Shown one piece after another: positions 37,432 to 45,974 of a stretch of DNA of 64,000 bases (positions within the stretch are counted from its first letter, which is position 1; each line of letters opens with the position of its first letter). The notes under the pieces are model-generated. The model did no database searches. It saw only the letters and a program-made list of their open reading frames with translations, and was not told the origin of the DNA. The translations under genes and the position numbers were made by a program. The stretch is from JBHEBG01 sp046557915 (lineage in GTDB: Bacteria > Bacteroidota > Bacteroidia > Flavobacteriales > Flavobacteriaceae): the NCBI RefSeq assembly GCF_046557915.1, contig NZ_JBHEBG010000003.1, forward strand, positions 248,001 through 312,000, given 5' to 3'.

Positions 37432-38562
37432 TTGTCGAAACGGATAAAACATATTTTGATCGTTTGTTTTGTGCTATTGGGTAGCGTCGCTATTGCCCAA
37501 AATTTGGTAGTGGATCCAAGTTTTGAAGCATTGAAAGGGTGCCCAAGAAATTTGAGCAATTTCAATTTTGATCTAAAATACTGGTCTACCCCTACAAGAG
37601 GTACCACGGATTACTTTCATACCTGTGGGGAGCGTATGGGGATACCTAATAATTTTAATGGGTTTCAAAGGGCCAAATCCGGAAACGGATACGCGGGCCT
37701 ATATTTGTTTGCACCACAGGATTACCGAGAATACATACAGGCCCAGTTGCAAGATACTTTGGTTAAGGGAGAAAAATATACGATCTCTTTTTACGTTAGC
37801 CTAGCCGAAGGGTCAGACTACGCTTTGTACGAATTAGGGGTGCTTTTCACAGAAAAAAACCTCAGCCTGCCAACGGACAAGAATCTGTCCAGGGCCCAAT
37901 TGGGAAAAATTAGGGATCAATCTTATTATTTGGTAGAGATTGAAAAGAAGGGATCCTTTTCAGATTCCAAAAAATGGACCAAGGTATCTACCGAGATAAC
38001 CGCAAAAGGAGGGGAACGTTATATTACAATAGGCAACTTTAAGGATAACGCCCGATCTGGTAGGGTTAAACCTAAAAATATAGGGCCAAAACCCAAACGA
38101 AAGCAAAAAGGAGAAGTGGCCTATTATTATATTGATATGATGGAAGTTAGGTCTGTAAATGAAGTAGTGGCGCAAAATAATCCACAGCCTTATACGTTGG
38201 ATAAAACCCACGTATTCCAAAATTTACTGTTTGGGTTTGATAATTTTCACTTATTGGATTCTTCCATGGCCGATGTGCAGCATGTATATGAATATTTAAG
38301 GGAAAATACCGTGTTGTCCATTACCATAAATGGGCATACGGATAGTATAGGTACCGTGCCATATAACCTTACTCTTTCTAACAATAGGGCCAGAGCGGTA
38401 GCAGATTGCCTATTAAAATTGGGTCTGCCAAAAGAACGGATCGTTTGGCAAGGGCATGGAGGTAAAAAACCTATTGCTACCAATACTACAAAAGAAGGCA
38501 GACAACAAAACAGGAGGGTAGAATTTGTGATTTCCGAAAAAAAACAAATTCAAAAACCTTAG
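37432..38562 (+). CDS. OmpA-family outer-membrane protein with N-terminal jelly-roll-like domain
   Basis: A 376-aa exported protein. The signal peptide RIKHILIVCFVLLGSVAIAQ is preceded only by TTG in this frame, so TTG at 37432 is the likely start; the ATG at 37418 is in another frame and hits a stop after nine codons. Residues about 22-210 look like a carbohydrate-binding or jelly-roll domain (DPSFEALKGCPRNLSNF). The C-terminal 110 residues are an OmpA peptidoglycan-binding domain (TINGHTDSIGTVPYNLTLS, NRRVEFVI). It probably bridges the outer membrane or surface to peptidoglycan. Confidence 0.88.
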   Translation: MSKRIKHILIVCFVLLGSVAIAQNLVVDPSFEALKGCPRNLSNFNFDLKYWSTPTRGTTDYFHTCGERMGIPNNFNGFQRAKSGNGYAGLYLFAPQDYREYIQAQLQDTLVKGEKYTISFYVSLAEGSDYALYELGVLFTEKNLSLPTDKNLSRAQLGKIRDQSYYLVEIEKKGSFSDSKKWTKVSTEITAKGGERYITIGNFKDNARSGRVKPKNIGPKPKRKQKGEVAYYYIDMMEVRSVNEVVAQNNPQPYTLDKTHVFQNLLFGFDNFHLLDSSMADVQHVYEYLRENTVLSITINGHTDSIGTVPYNLTLSNNRARAVADCLLKLGLPKERIVWQGHGGKKPIATNTTKEGRQQNRRVEFVISEKKQIQKP

Positions 38563-38606
38563 CATACCTTACTTTAGCGGTAAAACAATTACTTGTAGCA
38601 TTGGAA

Positions 38607-38990
38607 ATGGGCAGAAAAAATGTTTTATCGGGTTCTCCTTATGAAAAAACCATTGGTTTCTCTAGAGCTGTTAAGGTGGGCAACCTAATAGCAGTTTCTG
38701 GGACCGCGCCAATTTTGGAAGATGGCTCTACAGCTTTCCCGGGAAATGTACGGAAACAGACCAAAAAATGTCTTTTGATCATGAAAAGTGCCATAGAGGA
38801 GGCCGGTGGTACACTTCAAAATGTGGTGCGCACTCGTATTTACCTAAAAGATGCAAAAGACTGGGAAAAGGCCGCAGAGGCTCATGGTAAATTTTTCTCC
38901 AAAATTAAACCAGCCTGCACTTTCGTTGAGGTAAAAGGTTTTATTTCGGAAGATTGGTTGGTTGAAACCGAAGCGGACTGTATAATTTGA
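38607..38990 (+). CDS. RidA/YjgF-family enamine/imine deaminase
   Basis: A 127-aa cytosolic protein. The ATG at 38607 (MGRKNVLSGSPYEKTIGFSRAVKVG) is favoured over a TTG two codons earlier. It contains the family core VRTRIYLKDAKDWEKAAEAHG and the C-terminal ACTFVEVKGFISEDWLVETEADCI. RidA hydrolyses reactive 2-aminoacrylate and related imines; the catalytic Arg of the VRTRIY segment is present. It sits between the OmpA-family gene and a NYN-LOTUS gene with 200 nt of spacing on the downstream side, so it is probably monocistronic. Confidence 0.9.
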   Translation: MGRKNVLSGSPYEKTIGFSRAVKVGNLIAVSGTAPILEDGSTAFPGNVRKQTKKCLLIMKSAIEEAGGTLQNVVRTRIYLKDAKDWEKAAEAHGKFFSKIKPACTFVEVKGFISEDWLVETEADCII

Positions 38991-39190
38991 AATTATCAGG
39001 AAGTTTGGCATACCTTATATACTTAATTGCTTTCCACCTTGTATTTCTGTATTTTTAGCTAAACAGAACGGTAATTTAAATTCCCTATGACCACTTTAGT
39101 TGTCAATAACTGGGTAGTTTGTTGGGGAATAGGTCAATAGTATGGATTCTTTCGGAACTGACTGCGTTTTTGTAAAAACTTGTAATACCT

Positions 39191-39952
39191 ATGGAAGTAA
39201 AATTGGCCGTTTTAATAGATGGAGATAACATACCCTCCGCTTTTGTAAAGGAAATGATGGAAGAGATCGCAAAGTATGGCAATCCCACTATAAAAAGGAT
39301 TTACGGGGATTGGACAAATCCTCAGCTAAATAAATGGAAAAATTTACTGTTGGAAAATGCGATTACTCCCATTCAACAATATGGCTATACCAAAGGGAAA
39401 AATGCAACGGATTCTGCCATGATAATTGATGCCATGGATATTTTATATTCCGGTAAGGTCAACGGTTTTTGTTTGGTATCCAGTGATAGCGATTTTACAA
39501 GATTGGCTACCAGATTAAGGGAAGCAGGGATGCAAGTATTTGGTATCGGGGAAAAGAAGACACCAAATCCCTTTATTGTGGCCTGCGACAAGTTTATCTA
39601 TTTGGAAATACTTAAAAAACAATCGTCGACAGATACTGCGGAGACTGCCGAGAACAAGGAAGACGCCAAAGATACTTTTGATAAGATTACTCAAAAGGAA
39701 ATCAAATTAATATCCACGACCATAAACGACGTTGCCGATGATGATGGCTGGGCTTTTCTTGGGGACGTAGGTAGTTTACTCCAGAAAAAACAACCCAATT
39801 TCGATTCTAGGAATTACGGTTTTCAAAAACTTACACCACTGATCGGGGCGATAGAAAAATTTGAGATTGAACGTAGGGAAGATGCAAAGGGGCGAAAAAA
39901 ATTGATATACGTAAAAATTAAGGAATCGCGCCTATCGCGATCTCATAAATAA
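39191..39952 (+). CDS. NYN-domain RNase-like protein with OST-HTH/LOTUS domain
   Basis: A 253-aa cytosolic protein. Residues about 4-140 form a NYN (PIN-like) nuclease domain with the acidic motifs LIDGDNIP, ATDSAMIIDAMD and LVSSDSDFTRLATRLRE. A charged linker (about 145-170) leads to a C-terminal LOTUS/OST-HTH domain (about 175-245, with FLGDVGSLLQKKQPNFDSRNYG), a fold that binds RNA or RNA helicases. The bacterial combination, akin to the LabA/DUF88 group, is expected to bind and perhaps cut RNA. The substrate is unknown. It is monocistronic in appearance, 46 nt before a DUF885 lipoprotein gene. Confidence 0.88.
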   Translation: MEVKLAVLIDGDNIPSAFVKEMMEEIAKYGNPTIKRIYGDWTNPQLNKWKNLLLENAITPIQQYGYTKGKNATDSAMIIDAMDILYSGKVNGFCLVSSDSDFTRLATRLREAGMQVFGIGEKKTPNPFIVACDKFIYLEILKKQSSTDTAETAENKEDAKDTFDKITQKEIKLISTTINDVADDDGWAFLGDVGSLLQKKQPNFDSRNYGFQKLTPLIGAIEKFEIERREDAKGRKKLIYVKIKESRLSRSHK

Positions 39953-39998
39953 TTACCATATTTATGCAATACAATTTTTTGGTTTAATAGTGCATTTT

Positions 39999-41828
39999 AT
40001 GAAAATTCTCTTTTCCTCACTTGGTTTACTACTTTTATTTTTTACATCGTGCAAAGAACAAAAATCGACTGAAACGGCAAGCTTAACCGTTGCTGTTGAC
40101 AGTCTTTTCAGAGAATATTACGAATTTAAAAAGGCAATCAATCCTATAGAGGCTACCAAAGCAGGGTATGCCAAATACAATGACACCATAGCCAATTACG
40201 TGTCGGATGAATACCAGAGGGAATTGATTGAAAAGTACACAAGTTTTTTGACCAGACTTAAATCTATTGAACTAGCCGAGGTATCTCCTTCGCAAGCCTT
40301 AAGCCTTAGGGTGATGCAATGGGACTGCCAAATAAAAAAGGAGGGTTTAACCAATGAATTGGTAACTATTGCTTCGCCTGTGTTCGATTTGCCTACCCTA
40401 GAACTGTTACCCTTGGGCCAAATACAATCATTACACCTATATGTGGCCCAATTGGCCGGAGGCACCAGTGTTCAGCCCTTTGGTACCCCTGAGGATTATG
40501 ACAATTGGCTAAGCCGATTAGAAGATTATCTTACTTTTTTGGATACATGCATTGTTAAAATGAAGGAAGGTATGGCCAAAGGTGTGGTTTTGCCCAAAAC
40601 GCTAACGAAAAAAATGATTCCACAGTTAGATGGTTTTGTAAATACACCCATTAAAAAACATCATTTTTATACCCCGATAACCTTGTTGCCAGAGTATTTT
40701 ACCTTGCAAGATAAGGATCGGATAACCGCCGAATACGAACAAATTATTGGGGAGAAACTAATACCAAAATATACAGAACTAAAAGATTTTCTAGAAATTA
40801 CCTATTTGCCGGCATCCAGAGCAGGTTCTGGAATAGGAACATTACCCAATGGCCCGGAGACTTATCAATATCTGGTAAAATTGCATACTACTACGAATAT
40901 GACACCTGATGAGATTCATGAACTAGGGAAAAGTGAGGTGAAGCGAATATTGGGAGAAATGGAAAATGCCAAAAAAGAAATTGGTTTTAAAGGTGATATA
41001 AAAGCATTTTTTAATCATGTTAGGACCAGTAAGACACAAATGCCTTTTGAGACCCCTGAAGAGGTGTTGGCCGATTTTGAGTTGATCCATAAGAAAATGA
41101 CCCCCGAATTGGGCAAGCTGTTCAGCACAAAACCCAAAGCAGGTTTCGAAATAAGACGAACCGAAGCTTTTAGGGAGGCTTCTGCAAGTGCAGAGTATGT
41201 GCCAGGATCCAAGGATGCCGCTAGGTCTGGCATATTTTATGTGCCCATTCCGGACGTTAAGACCTATAACAAGTATAGCAATGAGGCTCTTTTCTTGCAT
41301 GAGGCCATTCCTGGTCATCATTATCAATTGTCCTTACAACAAGAAAATACGGATTTGCCAGAATTCTTACACCCCGAAAGCATGGGAGTATTTGTAGAAG
41401 GTTGGGCACTATATGCGGAATCTTTGGGGAAAGAACTGGGACTGTACCAAGATCCCTATCAATATTTTGGCATGTTGAGCATGGAAATGCACCGAGCAAT
41501 ACGTTTGGTAGTAGATACGGGGTTACACGCAAAAGGCTGGTCTCGGGAAGAAGCAATTCAATATTCCTTAGATCATGAAGCGGAATCAGAAGCTTCTATC
41601 ACGGCAGAAATTGAACGCTATATGGCTACTCCCGGACAAGCGCTAAGTTATAAGATTGGACAACTAAAAATTAGGGAACTGCGGTCCAGGGCGGAAAAAG
41701 CACTTGGTGAAGCGTTTAAAATAATGGAGTTCCACGATCAGGTGTTAAACTCTGGTAGCCTTCCACTTGTTTTATTGGAGGAAAAAATAGAATATTGGAT
41801 GGCAGGTAAACTAGATAAGATACAATGA
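39999..41828 (+). CDS. DUF885-family exported lipoprotein (putative metallopeptidase)
   Basis: A 609-aa protein. The ATG at 39999 starts a lipoprotein signal MKILFSSLGLLLLFFTSC; an upstream GTG at 39990 is possible. The DUF885 family has an HExxx(x)H-type zinc site, seen here as LFLHEAIPGHHYQ, with a downstream glutamate in EGWALYAESLG as likely third ligand. The family is regarded as zinc peptidase-like. It is the first of three exported hydrolases in a row (M20 gene 46 nt later, then an amidohydrolase), suggesting joint peptide or amide processing outside the cytoplasm. Confidence 0.9.
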   Translation: MKILFSSLGLLLLFFTSCKEQKSTETASLTVAVDSLFREYYEFKKAINPIEATKAGYAKYNDTIANYVSDEYQRELIEKYTSFLTRLKSIELAEVSPSQALSLRVMQWDCQIKKEGLTNELVTIASPVFDLPTLELLPLGQIQSLHLYVAQLAGGTSVQPFGTPEDYDNWLSRLEDYLTFLDTCIVKMKEGMAKGVVLPKTLTKKMIPQLDGFVNTPIKKHHFYTPITLLPEYFTLQDKDRITAEYEQIIGEKLIPKYTELKDFLEITYLPASRAGSGIGTLPNGPETYQYLVKLHTTTNMTPDEIHELGKSEVKRILGEMENAKKEIGFKGDIKAFFNHVRTSKTQMPFETPEEVLADFELIHKKMTPELGKLFSTKPKAGFEIRRTEAFREASASAEYVPGSKDAARSGIFYVPIPDVKTYNKYSNEALFLHEAIPGHHYQLSLQQENTDLPEFLHPESMGVFVEGWALYAESLGKELGLYQDPYQYFGMLSMEMHRAIRLVVDTGLHAKGWSREEAIQYSLDHEAESEASITAEIERYMATPGQALSYKIGQLKIRELRSRAEKALGEAFKIMEFHDQVLNSGSLPLVLLEEKIEYWMAGKLDKIQ

Positions 41829-41874
41829 CGAGTTTTTCGTAAAGTCCAAAAAATAGAACTAAATCATAAGAATA

Positions 41875-43386
41875 ATGAGAACAATAGTCATACTTGCGCT
41901 TTCTTTAATGCCCTTGGTAACATTTTGTCAACGTTTGGATCAGGACCGTTTAGACGTTTTATCGGAGAAGTACGCCAAGTCTTCCTTTCCTATGTTAAAA
42001 GAACTTTTAAGCATTCCTAACGATGCCTTGTACCCTAAGGATATAGAAAAAAATGTACGCTGGTGCGAGGAAGTATTTGCTTCTCGAGGCTTTTCGCTTA
42101 CTAGGATTGAAACCGAAATAGCGCCTTTATTACTTGCGGAAAGAAAAGTGAAAAAAGCAAAAAAGACTGTGTTGATATATCTTCAGGTAGATGGTCAGCC
42201 AGTAGATACCACACGATGGTTTCAGGAAAACCCCTATAAGCCCGTACTTAAAAAGCAAGGCGCCTCCGGCGATTGGGAAGAGATTCCGTGGAGCAATATC
42301 GAGAACTATGAAGATGACTGGCGCGTCTTTGCTAGGTCTGCCTCCGATGCCAAAGGTCCGGTTGCCATGTTTTTAGCCGCCCTGGATGCGTTGGCAGCGG
42401 AAAAATTAGAGCCCAATTACAATATTAAGGTCATAATGGATTTTGAGGAAGAATTAGGGTCTCCAAGATTACCAGGTGCCGTTAAAGCACATTCAGAACT
42501 TTTAAAATGCGATATGCTGATCATTTTTGATGGTCCCAGGCATATTACCAATAAACCCACCTTAACTTTTGGTGCCAGGGGAATAGCCACAATAGCACTC
42601 ACCACATATGGTCCGGTAGTACCACAACATAGTGGACATTTTGGGAACTACGCGCCCAATCCGGCTTTAGGACTCTCCAAACTATTGGCATCTATGAAAG
42701 ACGATAATGGCCTGGTAACCTTGCCCGGGTTTTATGATGGAATTGCCATAGATACGGAAACTGAAAAAATCCTGCGGGTGGTTCCGGATGATGAGGACGA
42801 AATCCAAAATAGGTTACAATTGGGTAGCATAGATAAAGTCGGTAGCTATTACCAAGAAGCCATGCAATATCCATCACTTAACATTAGAGGGATGCAATCG
42901 GGCTGGATAAACGAAAAAGTAAGGACCATTGTACCCGCTTGGGCCAAAGCGGAAATTGATGTAAGATTGGTATTGGAGTCCGACCCAGAACGACTTATTG
43001 GTCTAATCAAAAAACATGTAGAAGACAAAGGATATTACCTAACCGAGTCACTCCCAACTAAAGAAGAACGAATGACCAATGAAAAGGTGGCCACATTTAA
43101 CTATGAAGTTTCTTATGGTGCATTCAGAACGGATTTTTCATCCGAAGTAGGAACCTGGTTACGAAAAGCATTGAAGAATGCGTTTGGAGAAGCCCCAATA
43201 ATGAAGCGCACTTCGGGAGGTTCTATTCCCATTTCACCCTTTGTAACCACGCTCGGTGTGCCCGCGGTTGGCGTACCTACCGTAAATCAGGATAACAATC
43301 AACACAGCCCCAATGAAAATTTACGTCTTGGGAATTATCGTGAAGGAATTAAGACCATGATGGCTATTTTGGCAGAGAAGCTGTGA
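41875..43386 (+). CDS. M20-family exported metallopeptidase
   Basis: A 503-aa protein with a signal peptide (IVILALSLMPLVTFCQ). It follows the M20 pattern: the first metal region YLQVDGQPVD occupies the place of the usual HxD, and RSASDAKGPVAMFLAAL provides the bridging Asp. The catalytic pair is in FEEELGSPRLPG (Glu-Glu), the dimerisation lid is in the middle, and a C-terminal metal histidine lies in NQHSPNENLR. The first metal His is replaced in this subgroup (LQVDGQP). It is exported and probably a dipeptidase or carboxypeptidase. It is the middle gene of a trio of exported hydrolases. Confidence 0.85.
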   Translation: MRTIVILALSLMPLVTFCQRLDQDRLDVLSEKYAKSSFPMLKELLSIPNDALYPKDIEKNVRWCEEVFASRGFSLTRIETEIAPLLLAERKVKKAKKTVLIYLQVDGQPVDTTRWFQENPYKPVLKKQGASGDWEEIPWSNIENYEDDWRVFARSASDAKGPVAMFLAALDALAAEKLEPNYNIKVIMDFEEELGSPRLPGAVKAHSELLKCDMLIIFDGPRHITNKPTLTFGARGIATIALTTYGPVVPQHSGHFGNYAPNPALGLSKLLASMKDDNGLVTLPGFYDGIAIDTETEKILRVVPDDEDEIQNRLQLGSIDKVGSYYQEAMQYPSLNIRGMQSGWINEKVRTIVPAWAKAEIDVRLVLESDPERLIGLIKKHVEDKGYYLTESLPTKEERMTNEKVATFNYEVSYGAFRTDFSSEVGTWLRKALKNAFGEAPIMKRTSGGSIPISPFVTTLGVPAVGVPTVNQDNNQHSPNENLRLGNYREGIKTMMAILAEKL

Positions 43387-43435
43387 GGATATACTTGGCT
43401 TTACGGTTTATACTTGCAGTAATAGGGTAAATGTC

Positions 43436-43443
43436 TATTTTTG
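43436..43443 (+). promoter_or_regulatory. Promoter -7 box of the amidohydrolase gene
   Basis: TATTTTTG matches TAnnTTTG. TTG at 43414-43416 lies 19 nt upstream as a -33 element, and the ATG is at 43462. The amidohydrolase gene can therefore be transcribed separately from the M20 gene. Confidence 0.65.
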
Positions 43444-43461
43444 GGATAAATCACGCGACTT

Positions 43462-45084
43462 ATGAAAAAACTTTGGATATTACTATTGATAATTGGTCTC
43501 GGAGGCTGTGAACAGGCTAAAGAGCAGGTAGATCTTATTGTGCATAACGGCACTATTTATACAGTGGATGATGCATTTTCGAAGGTCGAAGCCTTTGCCG
43601 TCAACGAAGGTAAATTTGTTGCGGTTGGTACATCTGAGGAAATTGAAAAGGCCTATACAGCGGATACAACAATAGATGCTCAAGGTAGTACCATAACCCC
43701 AGGACTTATAGATGCGCACTGCCATTTTTACGGACTGGGCCTAAATCAGCAAGTGGTAGATTTGGTAGGTACCAAAAGCTACAAGGAGGTATTGGACCGG
43801 GTGGTTGCATTTCAAGAAAAAAATAAGAAAAACTATATCCTTGGGAGAGGTTGGGACCAAAACGATTGGGAAATAAAGGAGTTTCCCACCAAGAAAAAAC
43901 TAGATTCGCTGTTCCCAGATACACCAGTGGCGTTAAGACGGATAGATGGGCATGCCTACCTCGTGAATCAAAAAGCTCTGGATTTAGCAGGTATAACAGC
44001 TCTAACAAAGGTTGAGGGAGGCGAAATTGTAAAAGTATCAGGAACTATTACCGGCGTTTTAATAGATAACCCTATGGGTCTTATAGATGCTACATTGCCA
44101 GAGCCCAGTTTGGAGACAAAAATACAAGCCTTAAAAGATGCCGAGAAAATCTGCCTTCAGAATGGGTTGACAACCGTTAATGATGCCGGTTTGGATCAAA
44201 GTACCATAGCTCTGATAGATAGTTTGCAACAATCTGGGGGGTTGGCTATTAGAATCTATGCCATGGTCAGTAATTTACCGGATAACTTGGATTACTTTTT
44301 AAACCATGGAATAGTTAAGACCGATAGGCTTAATGTTAGGTCTATAAAAGTTTATGGAGATGGAGCTCTGGGATCTAGAGGTGCCGCACTTAAAGCGCCT
44401 TATTCTGACCAACCTGGGCACTATGGTGCTATGGTGACCCCTGTAGAGGATATTGAAGCCTTAGCACAACGCATAGCCGATTCGGACTATCAGATGAATA
44501 CACATGCCATAGGGGATTCTGCCAATACTGTTGTACTTAAAGCCTATACCAAGGTTTTAGCAGGAAAAGGGGATAGACGATGGAAGGTAGAACATGCCCA
44601 GGTGTTGGATTCGGTAGATTTTGATTATTTCAAAACGGGTATTCTTCCCTCTGTACAACCTACACATGCCACTAGTGATATGTACTGGGCTGGTGATAGG
44701 TTGGGCCCTCATAGAGTAAAAGGTGCCTATGCTTTTAAGAAATTATTGCGGATCGCAGGTAAGATTGCTTTAGGGACAGATTTTCCGGTGGAACAGGTTA
44801 GTCCATTCCTCACTTTTTATGCAGCAGTAGCAAGAAAAGACCTTAAAGATTATCCGGAAGGTGGTTTTCAAATGCAAGATGCACTCTCCAGGGAGGAAGC
44901 ACTTCGGGGAATGACCATTTGGGCCGCATATTCCAACTTTGAAGAAGATGAGAAGGGAAGTATCGAAATTGGCAAACTTGCCGATTTCACTATGTTGAGT
45001 GGTAATATAATGGAAGCGCCCGTGGAGGAAATTCCGGGGTTAAAGGCACAGCAGGTGTTTATAGGAGGTGAATTGATGCAATGA
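43462..45084 (+). CDS. YtcJ-like amidohydrolase lipoprotein
   Basis: A 540-aa metal-dependent hydrolase with a lipoprotein signal (LLLIIGLGGC). The amidohydrolase signature is VHNGTIYTVDDAFSKVEAFAV at the N-terminus, the metal-binding HxH in LIDAHCHFYG, and an active-site Lys in VKVYGDGALGSRGA. MNTHAIGDSANT, WKVEHAQVLD and LGTDFPVEQVSPF supply the other ligands. It belongs to the DUF1446/YtcJ-type branch (amidohydrolase 3) that acts on small amides or formamides. It is followed by a bidirectional terminator. Confidence 0.9.
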   Translation: MKKLWILLLIIGLGGCEQAKEQVDLIVHNGTIYTVDDAFSKVEAFAVNEGKFVAVGTSEEIEKAYTADTTIDAQGSTITPGLIDAHCHFYGLGLNQQVVDLVGTKSYKEVLDRVVAFQEKNKKNYILGRGWDQNDWEIKEFPTKKKLDSLFPDTPVALRRIDGHAYLVNQKALDLAGITALTKVEGGEIVKVSGTITGVLIDNPMGLIDATLPEPSLETKIQALKDAEKICLQNGLTTVNDAGLDQSTIALIDSLQQSGGLAIRIYAMVSNLPDNLDYFLNHGIVKTDRLNVRSIKVYGDGALGSRGAALKAPYSDQPGHYGAMVTPVEDIEALAQRIADSDYQMNTHAIGDSANTVVLKAYTKVLAGKGDRRWKVEHAQVLDSVDFDYFKTGILPSVQPTHATSDMYWAGDRLGPHRVKGAYAFKKLLRIAGKIALGTDFPVEQVSPFLTFYAAVARKDLKDYPEGGFQMQDALSREEALRGMTIWAAYSNFEEDEKGSIEIGKLADFTMLSGNIMEAPVEEIPGLKAQQVFIGGELMQ

Positions 45085-45141
45085 CCGGTTATCTGGGGAC
45101 CACTCTTGGGGCCTTAAGACGTATACGGGGAATAATAAAAA

Positions 45142-45166
45142 AAAGCCGAAGCAATACTTCGGCTTT
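45142..45166. terminator. Bidirectional terminator between the amidohydrolase and DUF2911 genes
   Basis: A perfect 10-bp stem AAAGCCGAAG (45142-45151) with CTTCGGCTTT (45157-45166) has a 5-nt loop, A run upstream and T run downstream. The two genes converge on it. Confidence 0.88.
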
Positions 45167-45191
45167 CTAAATTTATATAGTAAAGAGCACT

Positions 45192-45731
45192 CTATATGCT
45201 TATAGGTAGCGCTACTCTGGTAGTGCCCCAGCCCATAACCAAATGTGCTCCGCCATCAACCTCTTTAAAAGCTATGGAAAAGGCTTCCAAAGACTCCCCA
45301 GCAGTACTGGCTTCAGCACTTACACGTGCAACATCTGCGGACTGATCATAAGAATAAGCCCCCCATTGATTTAATTTATTGTTCAAGATTACGGTCCATT
45401 TACCTTCGCCCGGAATAGTGAACAAAGAATATGTACCAGCTTTTACAGCAGTTCCGCCAACAGTGGCATCTTTATAAAAAGTAATTTCTACGGCCTCGTT
45501 GGCACCAGTTCGCCAAACTTTTCCGGCGGGAGCCAATTCGGATAATGACCTACCCTTCAATTGGGGACGGCTATAAATTACCCTGACCGATTTATCCGAT
45601 ACCCGATAGCTACCGGGAAAAGAAGCAACGTCGGCCGGACTTTTGTCCAATCCGCTAAATTCCTGAGCGGTGGTTTCGGTAGTAAATACCAAGGCAATAA
45701 CTAATGTGGCAAGTGTAAATAGTTTTTTCAT
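45192..45731 (-). CDS. DUF2911-family exported protein
   Basis: A 179-aa protein starting at 45731 with a signal peptide (LFTLATLVIALVFTTETTAQ); an upstream in-frame ATG at 45758 is less likely. The core (VRVIYSRPQLKGRSLSEL, GKVWRTGANEAVEITF, AGTYSLFTIPGEGKWTVILN) is the DUF2911 signature, a small beta-rich domain common in Bacteroidota, of unknown function. It is expected in the periplasm, is monocistronic, and converges on the amidohydrolase gene. Confidence 0.9.
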   Translation of the reverse strand: MKKLFTLATLVIALVFTTETTAQEFSGLDKSPADVASFPGSYRVSDKSVRVIYSRPQLKGRSLSELAPAGKVWRTGANEAVEITFYKDATVGGTAVKAGTYSLFTIPGEGKWTVILNNKLNQWGAYSYDQSADVARVSAEASTAGESLEAFSIAFKEVDGGAHLVMGWGTTRVALPISI

Positions 45732-45974
45732 GATTCTAAATTGTTTTGTGTGCGTCAAATCTAAATAGTATTCTATTTGGTGTCTTATAAAATGTCGTTA
45801 AAATTTAACGAGCTTACAAAATGAATTTTGAAACAACCATTTAGCCAGTTATTGATTATACTAATAATATAATAACATCTTTTATGTTTTAAATTGTTAT
45901 TAAAAACAAAATATATGTTTATAATGTAAAAGTTAATATGCATCTTTGCTTTATAATTGAAACAATAATTGCTT

